Positions 6,044-12,944 of a stretch of 19,792 nucleotides of DNA are shown piece by piece. Both the position numbers and the translations under genes were made by a program. Where the stretch lies: contig CAMYED010000015.1 in the NCBI GenBank assembly GCA_947254595.1, forward strand, positions 1 through 19,792, given 5' to 3'. The notes below the pieces were generated by a model, which was not told the origin of the DNA, did no database searches, and saw only the letters and a program-made list of their open reading frames with translations. The stretch comes from an uncultured Gardnerella sp. (GTDB lineage: Bacteria; Actinomycetota; Actinomycetes; Actinomycetales; Bifidobacteriaceae). The stretch's first letter is position 1. The number at the start of each line of letters is the position of its first letter.

Positions 6044-6814
6044 CTAAATAAGTCCAGAAGTAATATCGTGGGTAACGAACCACTTTTGAATATCGCCAAT
6101 CTCCTCCAAATGCACAGCATGGTCGAGACCCCGGTACCGCTTTTCCTCAAGCCAAGTGTGCTCCTCAAGCCAAGCAGCCGCTGCAGAAAATTCGTAAGGA
6201 GGAATCACAGCATCTTCTAAACCATAACCAAAGAATACGGGCGTGTTTCTCTCTGCCAAATCTTCGTCTTTTAGAGTAACTTCGCTGGAAAAAGCAGGAA
6301 CATTCGGAGCTATAAAACCAGAAAGCGCAACTGCAGCACGATAGCGTGCAGGATTCAGGCGTAACACGTGAACAGCTAGCGCGGCGCCCTGCGAAAAACC
6401 AAACGGAACTACATCGCGGTTGGCTGGAATATTCGTACGCACCCACTCGTCGATTGCTGCCGCAGCCGCGTACATATCGCAATCTAAATCTTCCCGTTGA
6501 GGCACGGCGTCATGGAACCAACTGTAAGAGCCTTCAGCAAGCTTAAGCGGAGCACGAAGTGCAATCGCATCATTATAAGGCGCTACTACTCGCAATAAAT
6601 CCAGTAAATCTTCCTCATTAGAACCCCAGCCGTGCAGCAAAAGCAGCAGTGGATGCGTTGGGTGCGCAGCAGCATTGCCTTGAGAATATTGCGCGTGTGT
6701 TACCTTTAGAGGCTCACCAAAATTCCCTGGAATTACGTGCGATTCGCGACCAATATGCGGTTCGTAAGAATTATTTTCCACATTATTGCGATTTAGTTCA
6801 TCGTTAGTAGTCAT
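6044..6814 (-). CDS. Alpha/beta-hydrolase, phospholipase/carboxylesterase family
   Basis: A 256-residue serine hydrolase. An oxyanion/HG motif, LLLLLHGWGSNEEDLLDL, lies at about residues 56-73. The nucleophile elbow is GFSQGAALA (S141). The acid is probably D201 in GLEDAVIP and the base H232 in GLDHAVH. This matches the bacterial carboxylesterase/phospholipase (YpfH-like) family, which cleaves short-chain esters; the natural substrate cannot be read from sequence. About 35 N-terminal residues before the core are polar and low in complexity. There is no signal peptide, so it acts in the cytosol. It is transcribed away from the sialate locus and leads into tadA. A role in removing O-acetyl groups from imported sialic acids is conceivable from location alone, but nothing in the sequence shows it. 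Confidence 0.8.
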   Translation of the reverse strand: MTTNDELNRNNVENNSYEPHIGRESHVIPGNFGEPLKVTHAQYSQGNAAAHPTHPLLLLLHGWGSNEEDLLDLLRVVAPYNDAIALRAPLKLAEGSYSWFHDAVPQREDLDCDMYAAAAAIDEWVRTNIPANRDVVPFGFSQGAALAVHVLRLNPARYRAAVALSGFIAPNVPAFSSEVTLKDEDLAERNTPVFFGYGLEDAVIPPYEFSAAAAWLEEHTWLEEKRYRGLDHAVHLEEIGDIQKWFVTHDITSGLI

Positions 6815-6844
6815 TGCTTCACCGCCGCTCGTATAAATAGTTGC

Positions 6845-6876
6845 ATTATAAATTTACAGCATACGACATATGTAAA
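6845..6876 (-). promoter_or_regulatory. Possible promoter for the esterase-tadA operon with an inverted repeat
   Basis: On the minus strand a perfect TATAAT (6845-6850) sits about 30 bp before the ATG. A TTTACA -35-like hexamer lies at 6871-6876, with a long 20-bp spacer. The spacer plus the -35 contain an inverted repeat TTTACA-N12-TGTAAA (6853-6876) that could be an operator. The -10 is convincing; the -35 pairing is not. Confidence 0.4.
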
Positions 6877-7229
6877 GTATCTATAGTTTATTTTACAATT
6901 CAACGCGCTGTTATTACGTAGTGTGGATTCCGTTATTTTCGTTACGCGCACATACAGCTAATGTTGTTTCTGCGTTCGCGCGCGTTAGTTTCGTTACGCG
7001 CACGTGCAGTAAATAACGCTTTTTGACGCGACTACGTTATTTTCGTTACGCGCACGTACAGTCACTGCCGATTCTACGCACAATTCCGGCATTTTCGTTA
7101 CGCGTGTGTATAGAAACTAACGTATTTATGTCTATACGCGTTATTTTCGTTACGCGCACGTAAAGCGAATACCGCACGAATACTCTCGCTAATAAATGAC
7201 GGCACAATTAAAATGTAAAATAAGTTATA
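6875..7229 (+). repeat. 52-bp-unit intergenic repeat element, copy 3 (five units)
   Basis: Cores start at 6940, 6992, 7044, 7096 and 7148, each 52 bp apart, with sequences such as CGTTACGCGCACGTA and CGTTACGCGTGTGTA. The left end is AAGTATC and then TATAGTTTATTTTACAATT (6882-6900). The right end AAATGTAAAATAAGTTATA (7211-7229) is its imperfect inverse. From 7148 on, the sequence is almost identical to copy 2 from 5446 on. It occupies the divergent region between the esterase operon and the sialate locus. Apart from promoter-like sites outside its ends, nothing else is seen in this gap. Confidence 0.9.
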
Positions 7230-7275
7230 AAAATTCGTAGAATGTATATTTTTATTTTGTATAGTATCCTTTACT

Positions 7276-7304
7276 TTGAAAAAACGAAGTATCGCAAATT
7301 TAGT
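7276..7304 (+). promoter_or_regulatory. Possible promoter of the DUF4862-nanK-nanE unit
   Basis: TTGAAA (7276-7281), a 17-bp spacer and TTTAGT (7299-7304) give an acceptable -35/-10 pair. Initiation near 7311 would place the palindromic operator at 7320-7333 just downstream of the start site, a usual position for a repressor. Alternative -10 hexamers such as GATAAT at 7312 have no good -35. Confidence 0.4.
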
Positions 7305-7319
7305 ACGATTCGATAATTT

Positions 7320-7333
7320 ATCAGACGTCTGAT
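7320..7333. promoter_or_regulatory. Palindromic operator ATCAGACGTCTGAT
   Basis: A perfect 14-bp palindrome sits about 70 bp before the first gene of the sialate locus. A related site recurs in the promoter of the transporter operon (10157-10177). Sialate loci of bifidobacteria are known to be under a GntR-type repressor (NanR in B. breve), and a short palindrome like this fits such a protein. The link to NanR is inference: no regulator gene is in the window and I cannot compare with the characterised operator. Confidence 0.65.
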
Positions 7334-7400
7334 GAATTGTAGCGTGCTTACTGTAACATACGAAGAAAGCCAATTCAGCTGCGATTTCAAGGAGGATATC

Positions 7401-8333
7401 ATGCTGAAAACTGAATTCGTTGTAGGCGCGTACGCATCACTGCCAAAATCACGCGAAGAACAAAAACAATACTACGATTTACTCGAAACTCAAAACTGGG
7501 TTTCGGGAACCGAAATACCGTATCCGGGAGATTTAGCAGACACGCAAACTCGAGAATGGCTAGCAAACGCAATCCCATCCAACTGGCACAAAAACACAAT
7601 AACCGCAATCCCCGGAACAATGCGACATATAAACTTTGATCCGGATCCAGAATTTGGCCTAGCAAGCCCGAGCGAAGAAGGCCGACTTCGCGCAATTTCC
7701 TTCTTTAAGGACATTCGTCAAGCAGTAGCTGAATTTGCAAACATTCGTAACAGCTGCGATATTTCGCATATTGAAATACACACTGCACCAACTCGAATAG
7801 CGAGCGCAGACGCAATGAAAAAGTCACTGGACGAGCTCGCACAATTAGATTGGCTTGGAGCAAAACTCGTAATAGAACATTGCGACAGATATATTGATGG
7901 GCAGAATCCAGAAAAAGGTTTCCTCCCGCTCGAAGATGAAATTCGAATCGCAAAAGATGCAGAAATTGGAATCACAATTAATTGGGGTCGCAGCGTTTTA
8001 GAAGAACGCAGCACTCAAGCTGCTATAAATCACGTGCGCGAAGCAAGAAAAGCTGGAGTGCTGCAGGGAGTAATGTTTTCGGGAGCAGGGCCGGACGCTA
8101 CGCAATACGGGTACGAGTGGATTGACGGGCACTTGCCTATGGCTCCAGACGAACCAGCATCCTTAATGACATCTAAAGAAATTCAAGAAACTACGCGCGA
8201 AGCTCTAAAAGACGATTATTCAATCGACTATTTGGGAGCAAAAGTGTGCGTGCCGCAAGATGCTAACGTTTCGGAGCGTTTGAACTACTTAAAGCACATT
8301 TACGAAGCTGTAAACACAGCGCAATGCGCGTGA
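7401..8333 (+). CDS. DUF4862-like TIM-barrel protein of the sialate locus, function unknown
   Basis: A 310-residue cytosolic protein that I match from memory to DUF4862, a sugar isomerase/epimerase-like barrel found beside nan genes in bifidobacteria. Strand-end motifs with polar residues recur as in xylose-isomerase-like barrels: GTEIPYPGD (E38), IPGTMRH (70-76), SHIEIHTAP (E125, H127), LVIEHCDRY (E159, H160, D162), ITINWGRS and GVMFSGAG. The Glu and His cluster could bind a divalent metal. The ATG at 7401 is chosen because of AAGGAGG at 7389-7395; the frame is open from 7332, but that start would lie within the operator. It is the first gene of the unit with nanK and nanE. All textbook steps from Neu5Ac to fructose-6-P are covered by other genes, so this protein probably handles an accessory sugar step, such as a variant sialic acid or anomer. 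Confidence 0.7.
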   Translation: MLKTEFVVGAYASLPKSREEQKQYYDLLETQNWVSGTEIPYPGDLADTQTREWLANAIPSNWHKNTITAIPGTMRHINFDPDPEFGLASPSEEGRLRAISFFKDIRQAVAEFANIRNSCDISHIEIHTAPTRIASADAMKKSLDELAQLDWLGAKLVIEHCDRYIDGQNPEKGFLPLEDEIRIAKDAEIGITINWGRSVLEERSTQAAINHVREARKAGVLQGVMFSGAGPDATQYGYEWIDGHLPMAPDEPASLMTSKEIQETTREALKDDYSIDYLGAKVCVPQDANVSERLNYLKHIYEAVNTAQCA

Positions 8334-8397
8334 ATTACCCAACAAAACAACTAAATAAATCAGCGAATAAAATATATTTAATCTACGGATGTGGCTT

Positions 8398-9417
8398 ATG
8401 AACGAAACAGAAAAATCTCGCTCTACATATCTTGCCTTTGATATAGGCGGAACAAAAATAGCCTACGGATTGGTTACATTACCGGAGCCGGCGTGCAGAA
8501 AAAATAGTGCCGATAGCGCAAATACTGCAAATTGCGTTATTCCGTCCGTGCAAGAATACAGTTCAATACCAACCGAAGCATCAAAAGGTGGCGAAAACAT
8601 AAAAAATCGTTTAGTAGAACTAGCGAAACAAATCCTGGAAAAAGCGCAAAAAAATGGCATAACTATTAGCGGAATCGGAATCGCAGCCGCAGGAGTGCCG
8701 AATAGTAAAACTGGCGAAATAGTTGCAGCAACAGACATTCTTCCCGGTTGGCGAGGGCAACGAATTTACGACGCGTTTAGAAGCATAACTGATTTGCCGG
8801 TTTATATGATCGGAGACGTTGGCGGGCACGGATTAGGGGAAGCCATTTACGGAGCTGGACGCGGAAAATCAATCGTACTTTCCGTTGGTATAGGAACCGG
8901 CATTGGCGGCGCAATTATTATAAATGGCAAACTTTTTACGGGAGCGCACTCCGTTGCCGGTCACGCCGGACACGTTGTTAGCGATTTGGGAGTTGGCTTC
9001 GACTGCTCTTGTGGAGCGCATGCGGGGCATATTGAGCCGGTTGCGTCTGGAACTGGTCTTGCAACTTTATACAACAGCAATTTGCCGGAAGGTGTTCATC
9101 CAGCACAAAACGGCTACGAAGTATGCGTTTACGCAAGCGAAGGCAATCCGCACGCTAAAGAAACGCTTGCTAGAAGCGCAAAAGCGTTAGGAGAATGCGT
9201 AGCCGGAATGGCAAATCTTATAGACCCGGATGTTATTGTGCTTTCGGGGTCTGTTGTAGAGGCAGGAAGTATTTGGTGGGATTCCATGCGAGCTGGATTT
9301 GAAGATTCCGCTTTGACTTTGGTTAAGAGCACGCCGATTCTTAAGGGAAAGCTTGGCGGAACAGCTCCGCTTATTGGTGCCGCTTTTGCCGCTTACTCAA
9401 GTTTGAAACATTGTTAA
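8398..9417 (+). CDS. nanK: ROK-family sugar kinase, probable N-acetylmannosamine kinase
   Basis: A 339-residue cytosolic kinase, somewhat longer than a typical ROK kinase (about 290-320) because of an insert at residues 28-63 before the conserved core. The ATP motif DIGGTK is at residues 15-20, and GIGTGIGG lies at 164-171. The catalytic Asp is D140, but its setting is GDVGG where ROK kinases usually have NDxN. The zinc site is H192, C203 and C205, then H211 where the family usually has Cys (C-x-CG-x2-GC becomes CSCGAHAGH). ManNAc kinase makes ManNAc-6-P, the substrate of NanE, which is encoded 15 bp downstream; this context drives the call. GlcNAc or glucose kinase activity cannot be excluded. 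An in-frame ATG at 8389 is possible; 8398 is preferred for spacing to GGATGTGG. Confidence 0.82.
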   Translation: MNETEKSRSTYLAFDIGGTKIAYGLVTLPEPACRKNSADSANTANCVIPSVQEYSSIPTEASKGGENIKNRLVELAKQILEKAQKNGITISGIGIAAAGVPNSKTGEIVAATDILPGWRGQRIYDAFRSITDLPVYMIGDVGGHGLGEAIYGAGRGKSIVLSVGIGTGIGGAIIINGKLFTGAHSVAGHAGHVVSDLGVGFDCSCGAHAGHIEPVASGTGLATLYNSNLPEGVHPAQNGYEVCVYASEGNPHAKETLARSAKALGECVAGMANLIDPDVIVLSGSVVEAGSIWWDSMRAGFEDSALTLVKSTPILKGKLGGTAPLIGAAFAAYSSLKHC

Positions 9418-9432
9418 AAAGGAGAAAAAACT

Positions 9433-10101
9433 ATGAATTCTGTAGTCGAAAAAATTAAGGGCGGCTTAATTGTTAGCTGCCAAGCTTACCCTGGAGAGCC
9501 TCTTAGGCACCCGGAAACAATGGCACAAATGGCAATGGCTGCCGTAGAAGGTGGCGCTATAGGAATTAGATGCCAGGGATTGTCGGATATTTCCGCAATT
9601 AAAGGTCAAGTTGATGTTCCCGTAATCGGCATTTGGAAAGATGGGCATGATGGCGTTTATATTACGCCTACTTTGCGGCATGCACGCTGTTGTGCGGCGG
9701 CTGGAGCAGATATTATTGCGATTGACGCAACAGATAGGCCGCGTCCAGACGGGCTTACTTACGAGCAGACGGTTAGTGCTTTGCACAGTGAGGGCATTGT
9801 GGTTATGGCTGATTGTGGCAACTTCGATGACGCTAAACGCGCTGCGGATTGTGGGACGGATATTATATCTACAACTTTAGCCGGCACTTCTCCTGGAAGG
9901 CCGAAAACCGACGGTCCTGATTTTGAACTTTTAGGTCAGATTTTGCAAGCTTTCCCAAATTACCCTATTATTTGTGAGGGGCGTATTCACACTCCAGAGC
10001 AGTTGCATGAGGTTATGCAGATGGGTGCGTGGGCAGCGGTTGTTGGGACTGCAATTACGCATCCAACGTCGATTACGCGCTGGTTTGCAGCAAAGTTGTA
10101 A
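9433..10101 (+). CDS. nanE: N-acetylmannosamine-6-phosphate 2-epimerase
   Basis: A 222-residue TIM-barrel enzyme of normal NanE length that converts ManNAc-6-P to GlcNAc-6-P. The N-terminal GGLIVSCQAYPGEPL block and GIRCQG (residues 44-49) are characteristic. The expected catalytic Lys is in IGIWKDG (K69), and the Glu is in ICEGRI (E182); these correspond to the Lys/Glu pair of clostridial NanE at nearly the same positions. The phosphate-binding end AVVGTAITHP is present near residue 195. Translation starts after AAAGGAG (9418-9424), 15 bp behind nanK, so the two are co-transcribed. No clear terminator follows; the next gene has its own promoter. Confidence 0.95.
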   Translation: MNSVVEKIKGGLIVSCQAYPGEPLRHPETMAQMAMAAVEGGAIGIRCQGLSDISAIKGQVDVPVIGIWKDGHDGVYITPTLRHARCCAAAGADIIAIDATDRPRPDGLTYEQTVSALHSEGIVVMADCGNFDDAKRAADCGTDIISTTLAGTSPGRPKTDGPDFELLGQILQAFPNYPIICEGRIHTPEQLHEVMQMGAWAAVVGTAITHPTSITRWFAAKL

Positions 10102-10151
10102 AAAAAAAATAAAGAATAAATGAATTTTCACAATCTCGACACACGCACGAC

Positions 10152-10180
10152 TTGACATCAGACATCAGACCTCTTATGTT
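10152..10180 (+). promoter_or_regulatory. Promoter of the sialate transporter-nanA-nagBA operon
   Basis: TTGACA (10152-10157), an exact 17-bp spacer and TATGTT (10175-10180) form a good sigma-70-type promoter. Initiation near 10187 gives a leader of about 90 nt. ATTTTCAC (10124-10131) and GTGAAAAT (10190-10197) are perfect 8-bp inverted arms on either side of the promoter. Confidence 0.7.
10157..10177. promoter_or_regulatory. Operator-like sites filling the promoter spacer
   Basis: ATCAGAC occurs twice head to tail (10157-10163, 10164-10170). The second copy continues as ATCAGACCTCTTAT, which matches 12 of 14 bases of the perfect palindrome at 7320-7333. The sites lie between the -35 and -10 and overlap both, so a bound repressor would block RNA polymerase. 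Coordinated control of both sialate units is the natural reading. Confidence 0.62.
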
Positions 10181-10221
10181 TAGAGTAACGTGAAAATCAC
10201 ACGAGTGCATAACTGAAAACA

Positions 10222-10248
10222 ATTCACATTCAAAGATGAAATGTGAAT
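10222..10248 (+). other. Leader hairpin in front of the solute-binding protein gene
   Basis: ATTCACATT pairs with AATGTGAAT (9 bp, 9-nt loop) in the 5' leader, ending 12 nt before the GGTGAGGAG ribosome binding site. No U-run follows. It could stabilise the mRNA or tune initiation. Confidence 0.45.
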
Positions 10249-10275
10249 CAACAAACTCAACGGTGAGGAGAAAAC

Positions 10276-11838
10276 ATGAAACGAATTAGCTCAAAGCTAA
10301 CCGCTGCAATAGCTGCAAGCCTAGCCGCATTAGTTATGCTATCTGGCTGCGGTGGAGCAAAAAATAAGTCAGCAAAAGCACATACTGCTGTAAAAGATAC
10401 GATTACAGCTCAAGTTGCGTACGCAAGCCGTGATTTCGCACCATCAACAACATCCGGCGCACTGCCAATGGCAGCAAACTGGCATGTTACAGAACCACTC
10501 TACGCTCTTGACTACAGCAACTTTAAAGTTTTCAACGCACTTGCAAAAGGAGAACCAAAGAAGATTTCCGACACCGAATACGAAGTAACAATCCGCGACG
10601 CAGCCAAATTCTCGGACGGAACAGAAGTAACCGCAAACGACGTAGTATCCTCATTCAAGCGCACAACCGCGCAAGGAAGCCTCTACATATCAATGCTCGA
10701 CTTCATTGATTCCGTAGAAGCAAAAGACAATCGTCACGTAATCTTTAAGCTAAAGAAAGCCTTCCCACTGTTCAAGCAGCGTCTCGCATTGATTCAAATT
10801 GTTCCAACCGCAAAGTCGGATGCAGACTTAAAGAATCAGCCAATCGGATCCGGACCATGGAAGTACGCATCAATCACCGACAATCAAGTAAAGTTTGAAC
10901 GCAACGATTTGTACAACGGCAAGTACAAGGCGCAAGCCAAGAACATGGTTTGGAACATAACCGTTGACGATACAGCTCGCGTAACCGCTATGCAAGGCGG
11001 CAAAACAGACGTAATGGAAATGGTTCCAGCACAAGCCTTCAACACTTTGAAGTCGTCCGGTTCCGAACTTAAAACCGCTCAAGGATTCACTCTCCCATTC
11101 GTTATGTTCAACACGAAGCAAAAGCCATTCGACGACAAGCGCGTGCGCCAAGCAGTTCTCTACGCAATCGACGTACAAAAGCTCATCGCCAACCAAATGA
11201 GCGGCCAAGGCGATCCTGCAACAAGCTTCTTGCCGAAGAACTACGCAAACTACCATAAGGCAAAGAACGTATACACCAAGAACATCGAAAAGGCAAAGAG
11301 CTTACTCAAAGAAGCCGGCGTAAACGGACCACTCAAGTTCACCCTTTACACAACCGACCACACTTGGATCACTCAGCTCGCCCCGCAAATCAAGAACGAT
11401 CTTGCCGAAATAGGTATGGACGTAGACATTCAGTCTATGAAGTCTTCCGCACTTTACCCATCAATCACCGACCGCGACGACGCAAACTACTCGATGGTTT
11501 TGGCCCCAGGCGACCCATCCGTATTCGGAAACGATCCAGATTTGTTGATGAGCTGGTGGTACGGAGACAACGCTTGGACCCGTCAGCGCACATTCTGGAA
11601 GACCTCCGAAGGCTACGCAAAACTTCACAATCTTATGGACAAGGCTTTGGCAGCTAGCACCCCAGCAGAACGCCAAGACTATTGGAACCAGTGCTTCGAC
11701 TTGATTAGCGACGAAGTCCCTCTGTACCCACTCTTCCACCGCAAGACTACGACTGCCGTAAAGAAAGGCGCTTTGGCAGAGTGGAACGCAATCGGCTCCA
11801 CAGGCATCAACCTTGTAAAAGCAAAGCTAACAAAGTAG
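10276..11838 (+). CDS. ABC transporter solute-binding lipoprotein (family 5), probable sialic acid binder
   Basis: A 520-residue secreted lipoprotein of the DppA/OppA (SBP_bac_5) family. The first 25 residues form a signal peptide (KR start, Ala/Leu-rich core) ending in the lipobox LSGC with the lipidated Cys at 25. The mature protein has family blocks such as EPLYALDYSNF, YEVTIRDAAKFSDGTEVTANDVVSSFKR (about residues 100-128) and DDKRVRQAVLYAIDV (about 288-302). It should bind substrate outside the membrane and deliver it to the permeases encoded next. Family 5 proteins usually bind peptides, but members in sialate loci (SatA in Haemophilus ducreyi, the B. breve nan cluster) take up sialic acid, and position here points the same way. 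The start is set by GGTGAGGAG. This gene heads the operon. Confidence 0.88.
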   Translation: MKRISSKLTAAIAASLAALVMLSGCGGAKNKSAKAHTAVKDTITAQVAYASRDFAPSTTSGALPMAANWHVTEPLYALDYSNFKVFNALAKGEPKKISDTEYEVTIRDAAKFSDGTEVTANDVVSSFKRTTAQGSLYISMLDFIDSVEAKDNRHVIFKLKKAFPLFKQRLALIQIVPTAKSDADLKNQPIGSGPWKYASITDNQVKFERNDLYNGKYKAQAKNMVWNITVDDTARVTAMQGGKTDVMEMVPAQAFNTLKSSGSELKTAQGFTLPFVMFNTKQKPFDDKRVRQAVLYAIDVQKLIANQMSGQGDPATSFLPKNYANYHKAKNVYTKNIEKAKSLLKEAGVNGPLKFTLYTTDHTWITQLAPQIKNDLAEIGMDVDIQSMKSSALYPSITDRDDANYSMVLAPGDPSVFGNDPDLLMSWWYGDNAWTRQRTFWKTSEGYAKLHNLMDKALAASTPAERQDYWNQCFDLISDEVPLYPLFHRKTTTAVKKGALAEWNAIGSTGINLVKAKLTK

Positions 11839-11888
11839 GTGCAGAACCAAGAAGCAATAAATAAACGTCAATCCCCAAACCTCTAACC

Positions 11889-11945
11889 GCAAAACCGGCC
11901 CAACTGTTTATCTTTCTCACTTTTGCGCAGATGAGCCGGTTTTGC
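11889..11945 (+). other. Intra-operon stem-loop between binding-protein and permease genes
   Basis: GCAAAACCGGC (11889-11899) and GCCGGTTTTGC (11935-11945) form a perfect 11-bp stem around a 35-nt loop. No U-run follows. A partial terminator or an RNA 3'-end stabiliser here would let the binding protein be made in excess over the membrane proteins, as is common in ABC operons. Confidence 0.6.
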
Positions 11946-11986
11946 TATAAAAATAACAATTTCTTCAATGGATGTGTGGATGTCTT

Positions 11987-12943
11987 ATGAGTAATTTTCT
12001 TAGACTTTTAGGTAGGCGACTAATCGCACTGCCGTTCATGGCATTCGGCGTTACGTTCCTCGTATTCTTCCTTATGTCATTTTCAAAATACGATCCAGCA
12101 GTTGCGGCTTTAGGCGAAAACTCTTCACCGGCAGCACTTGCAGCTTTCCGCCACGAAATGGGCTACGATAAACCATGGTGGGAACAGTTCGGATCCTACA
12201 TTCTTGGCCTTTTCCAAGGAAACATGGGCGTTTACGGCGTAAACAAAGACTCCGTAGCAGAACGCGTTGCAGAAGCATTCCCAATCACGCTGCAGCTAAC
12301 TTTTATCGGCTTGTTAATCGCAATAATTTTCGCAGTAGTGTTTGGCGTATTTGCAGCACTTTACCGCGATACTTGGGTTGATCAAACAGTTCGAGTTCTT
12401 TCGATTATTGCAATTGCAACCCCATCCTTCTGGCTTGGTGTTCTTTTGATTTACGTTCTTCAAATTAAGCTAGCTTGGCTGCCAGGTTCCGGCGATTTTG
12501 TGCCGTTCTTTGAAGATCCAGAAGCTTATATTGCAAGAATGGCAATGCCTTGCTTCGCACTAGGGCTTCCGGTAGCTGGTCAGCTTACGCGAATTATACG
12601 AACCTCTATGGTAGAAGAATTGGATAAGGATTACGTACGAACCGCAATCGGCGCAGGTATTCCAAAAAGCGTGGTGGTTGCTAGAAACGTGTTCCGCAAC
12701 GCCCTAATCACACCAATTACAACTTTGGGCATGAAGATTGGTTATCTTATGGGTGGCGCAATCGTTATTGAGGTTATTTTTGCTCTACCAGGAATGGGCA
12801 CTGCAATGTTCGATGGTATTAACGGCAACCAGCCAATGCTTGTTCAGGGAGTTGTACTGGTTGTTGCAATCGCATTCATCTTTATAAACATTATTGTTGA
12901 TTTGCTCTACGTATTAATCAACCCAAGGATTAGGACGGTGTGA
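11987..12943 (+). CDS. ABC transporter permease, DppB/OppB type (sialate importer)
   Basis: A 318-residue inner-membrane protein with about six hydrophobic segments, near residues 10-32, 100-125, 135-160, 185-205, 245-270 and 290-312. The cytoplasmic EAA-type coupling loop is DYVRTAIGAGIPK (215-227), followed by the usual RNALITPITTLG. It pairs with the permease domain of the next gene to form the channel. The frame is open from an ATG at 11972, but the ATG at 11987 begins the conserved MSNFLRLLGRRLI segment and is preferred; it has only a GGATG-type ribosome binding site. The stop is 1 bp from the next start, so translation is probably coupled. Confidence 0.9.
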   Translation: MSNFLRLLGRRLIALPFMAFGVTFLVFFLMSFSKYDPAVAALGENSSPAALAAFRHEMGYDKPWWEQFGSYILGLFQGNMGVYGVNKDSVAERVAEAFPITLQLTFIGLLIAIIFAVVFGVFAALYRDTWVDQTVRVLSIIAIATPSFWLGVLLIYVLQIKLAWLPGSGDFVPFFEDPEAYIARMAMPCFALGLPVAGQLTRIIRTSMVEELDKDYVRTAIGAGIPKSVVVARNVFRNALITPITTLGMKIGYLMGGAIVIEVIFALPGMGTAMFDGINGNQPMLVQGVVLVVAIAFIFINIIVDLLYVLINPRIRTV

Positions 12944-12944
12944 C

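Noticed and set aside
6006..6083. A 26-residue hydrophobic N-terminal extension of TadA
   Set aside because: It overlaps the end of the esterase gene, is not TadA-like, and TadA is cytosolic; the ATG at 6005 gives normal length.
5165..7229. CRISPR-like arrays in the regularly spaced cores
   Set aside because: The repeated cores are only about 15-19 bp. The sequences between them are homologous from copy to copy and in the same order, not unique spacers. No cas gene is present.
7332..7400. An upstream start for the DUF4862-like protein
   Set aside because: That ATG lies within the palindromic operator and has no ribosome binding site, while AAGGAGG precedes the ATG at 7401.
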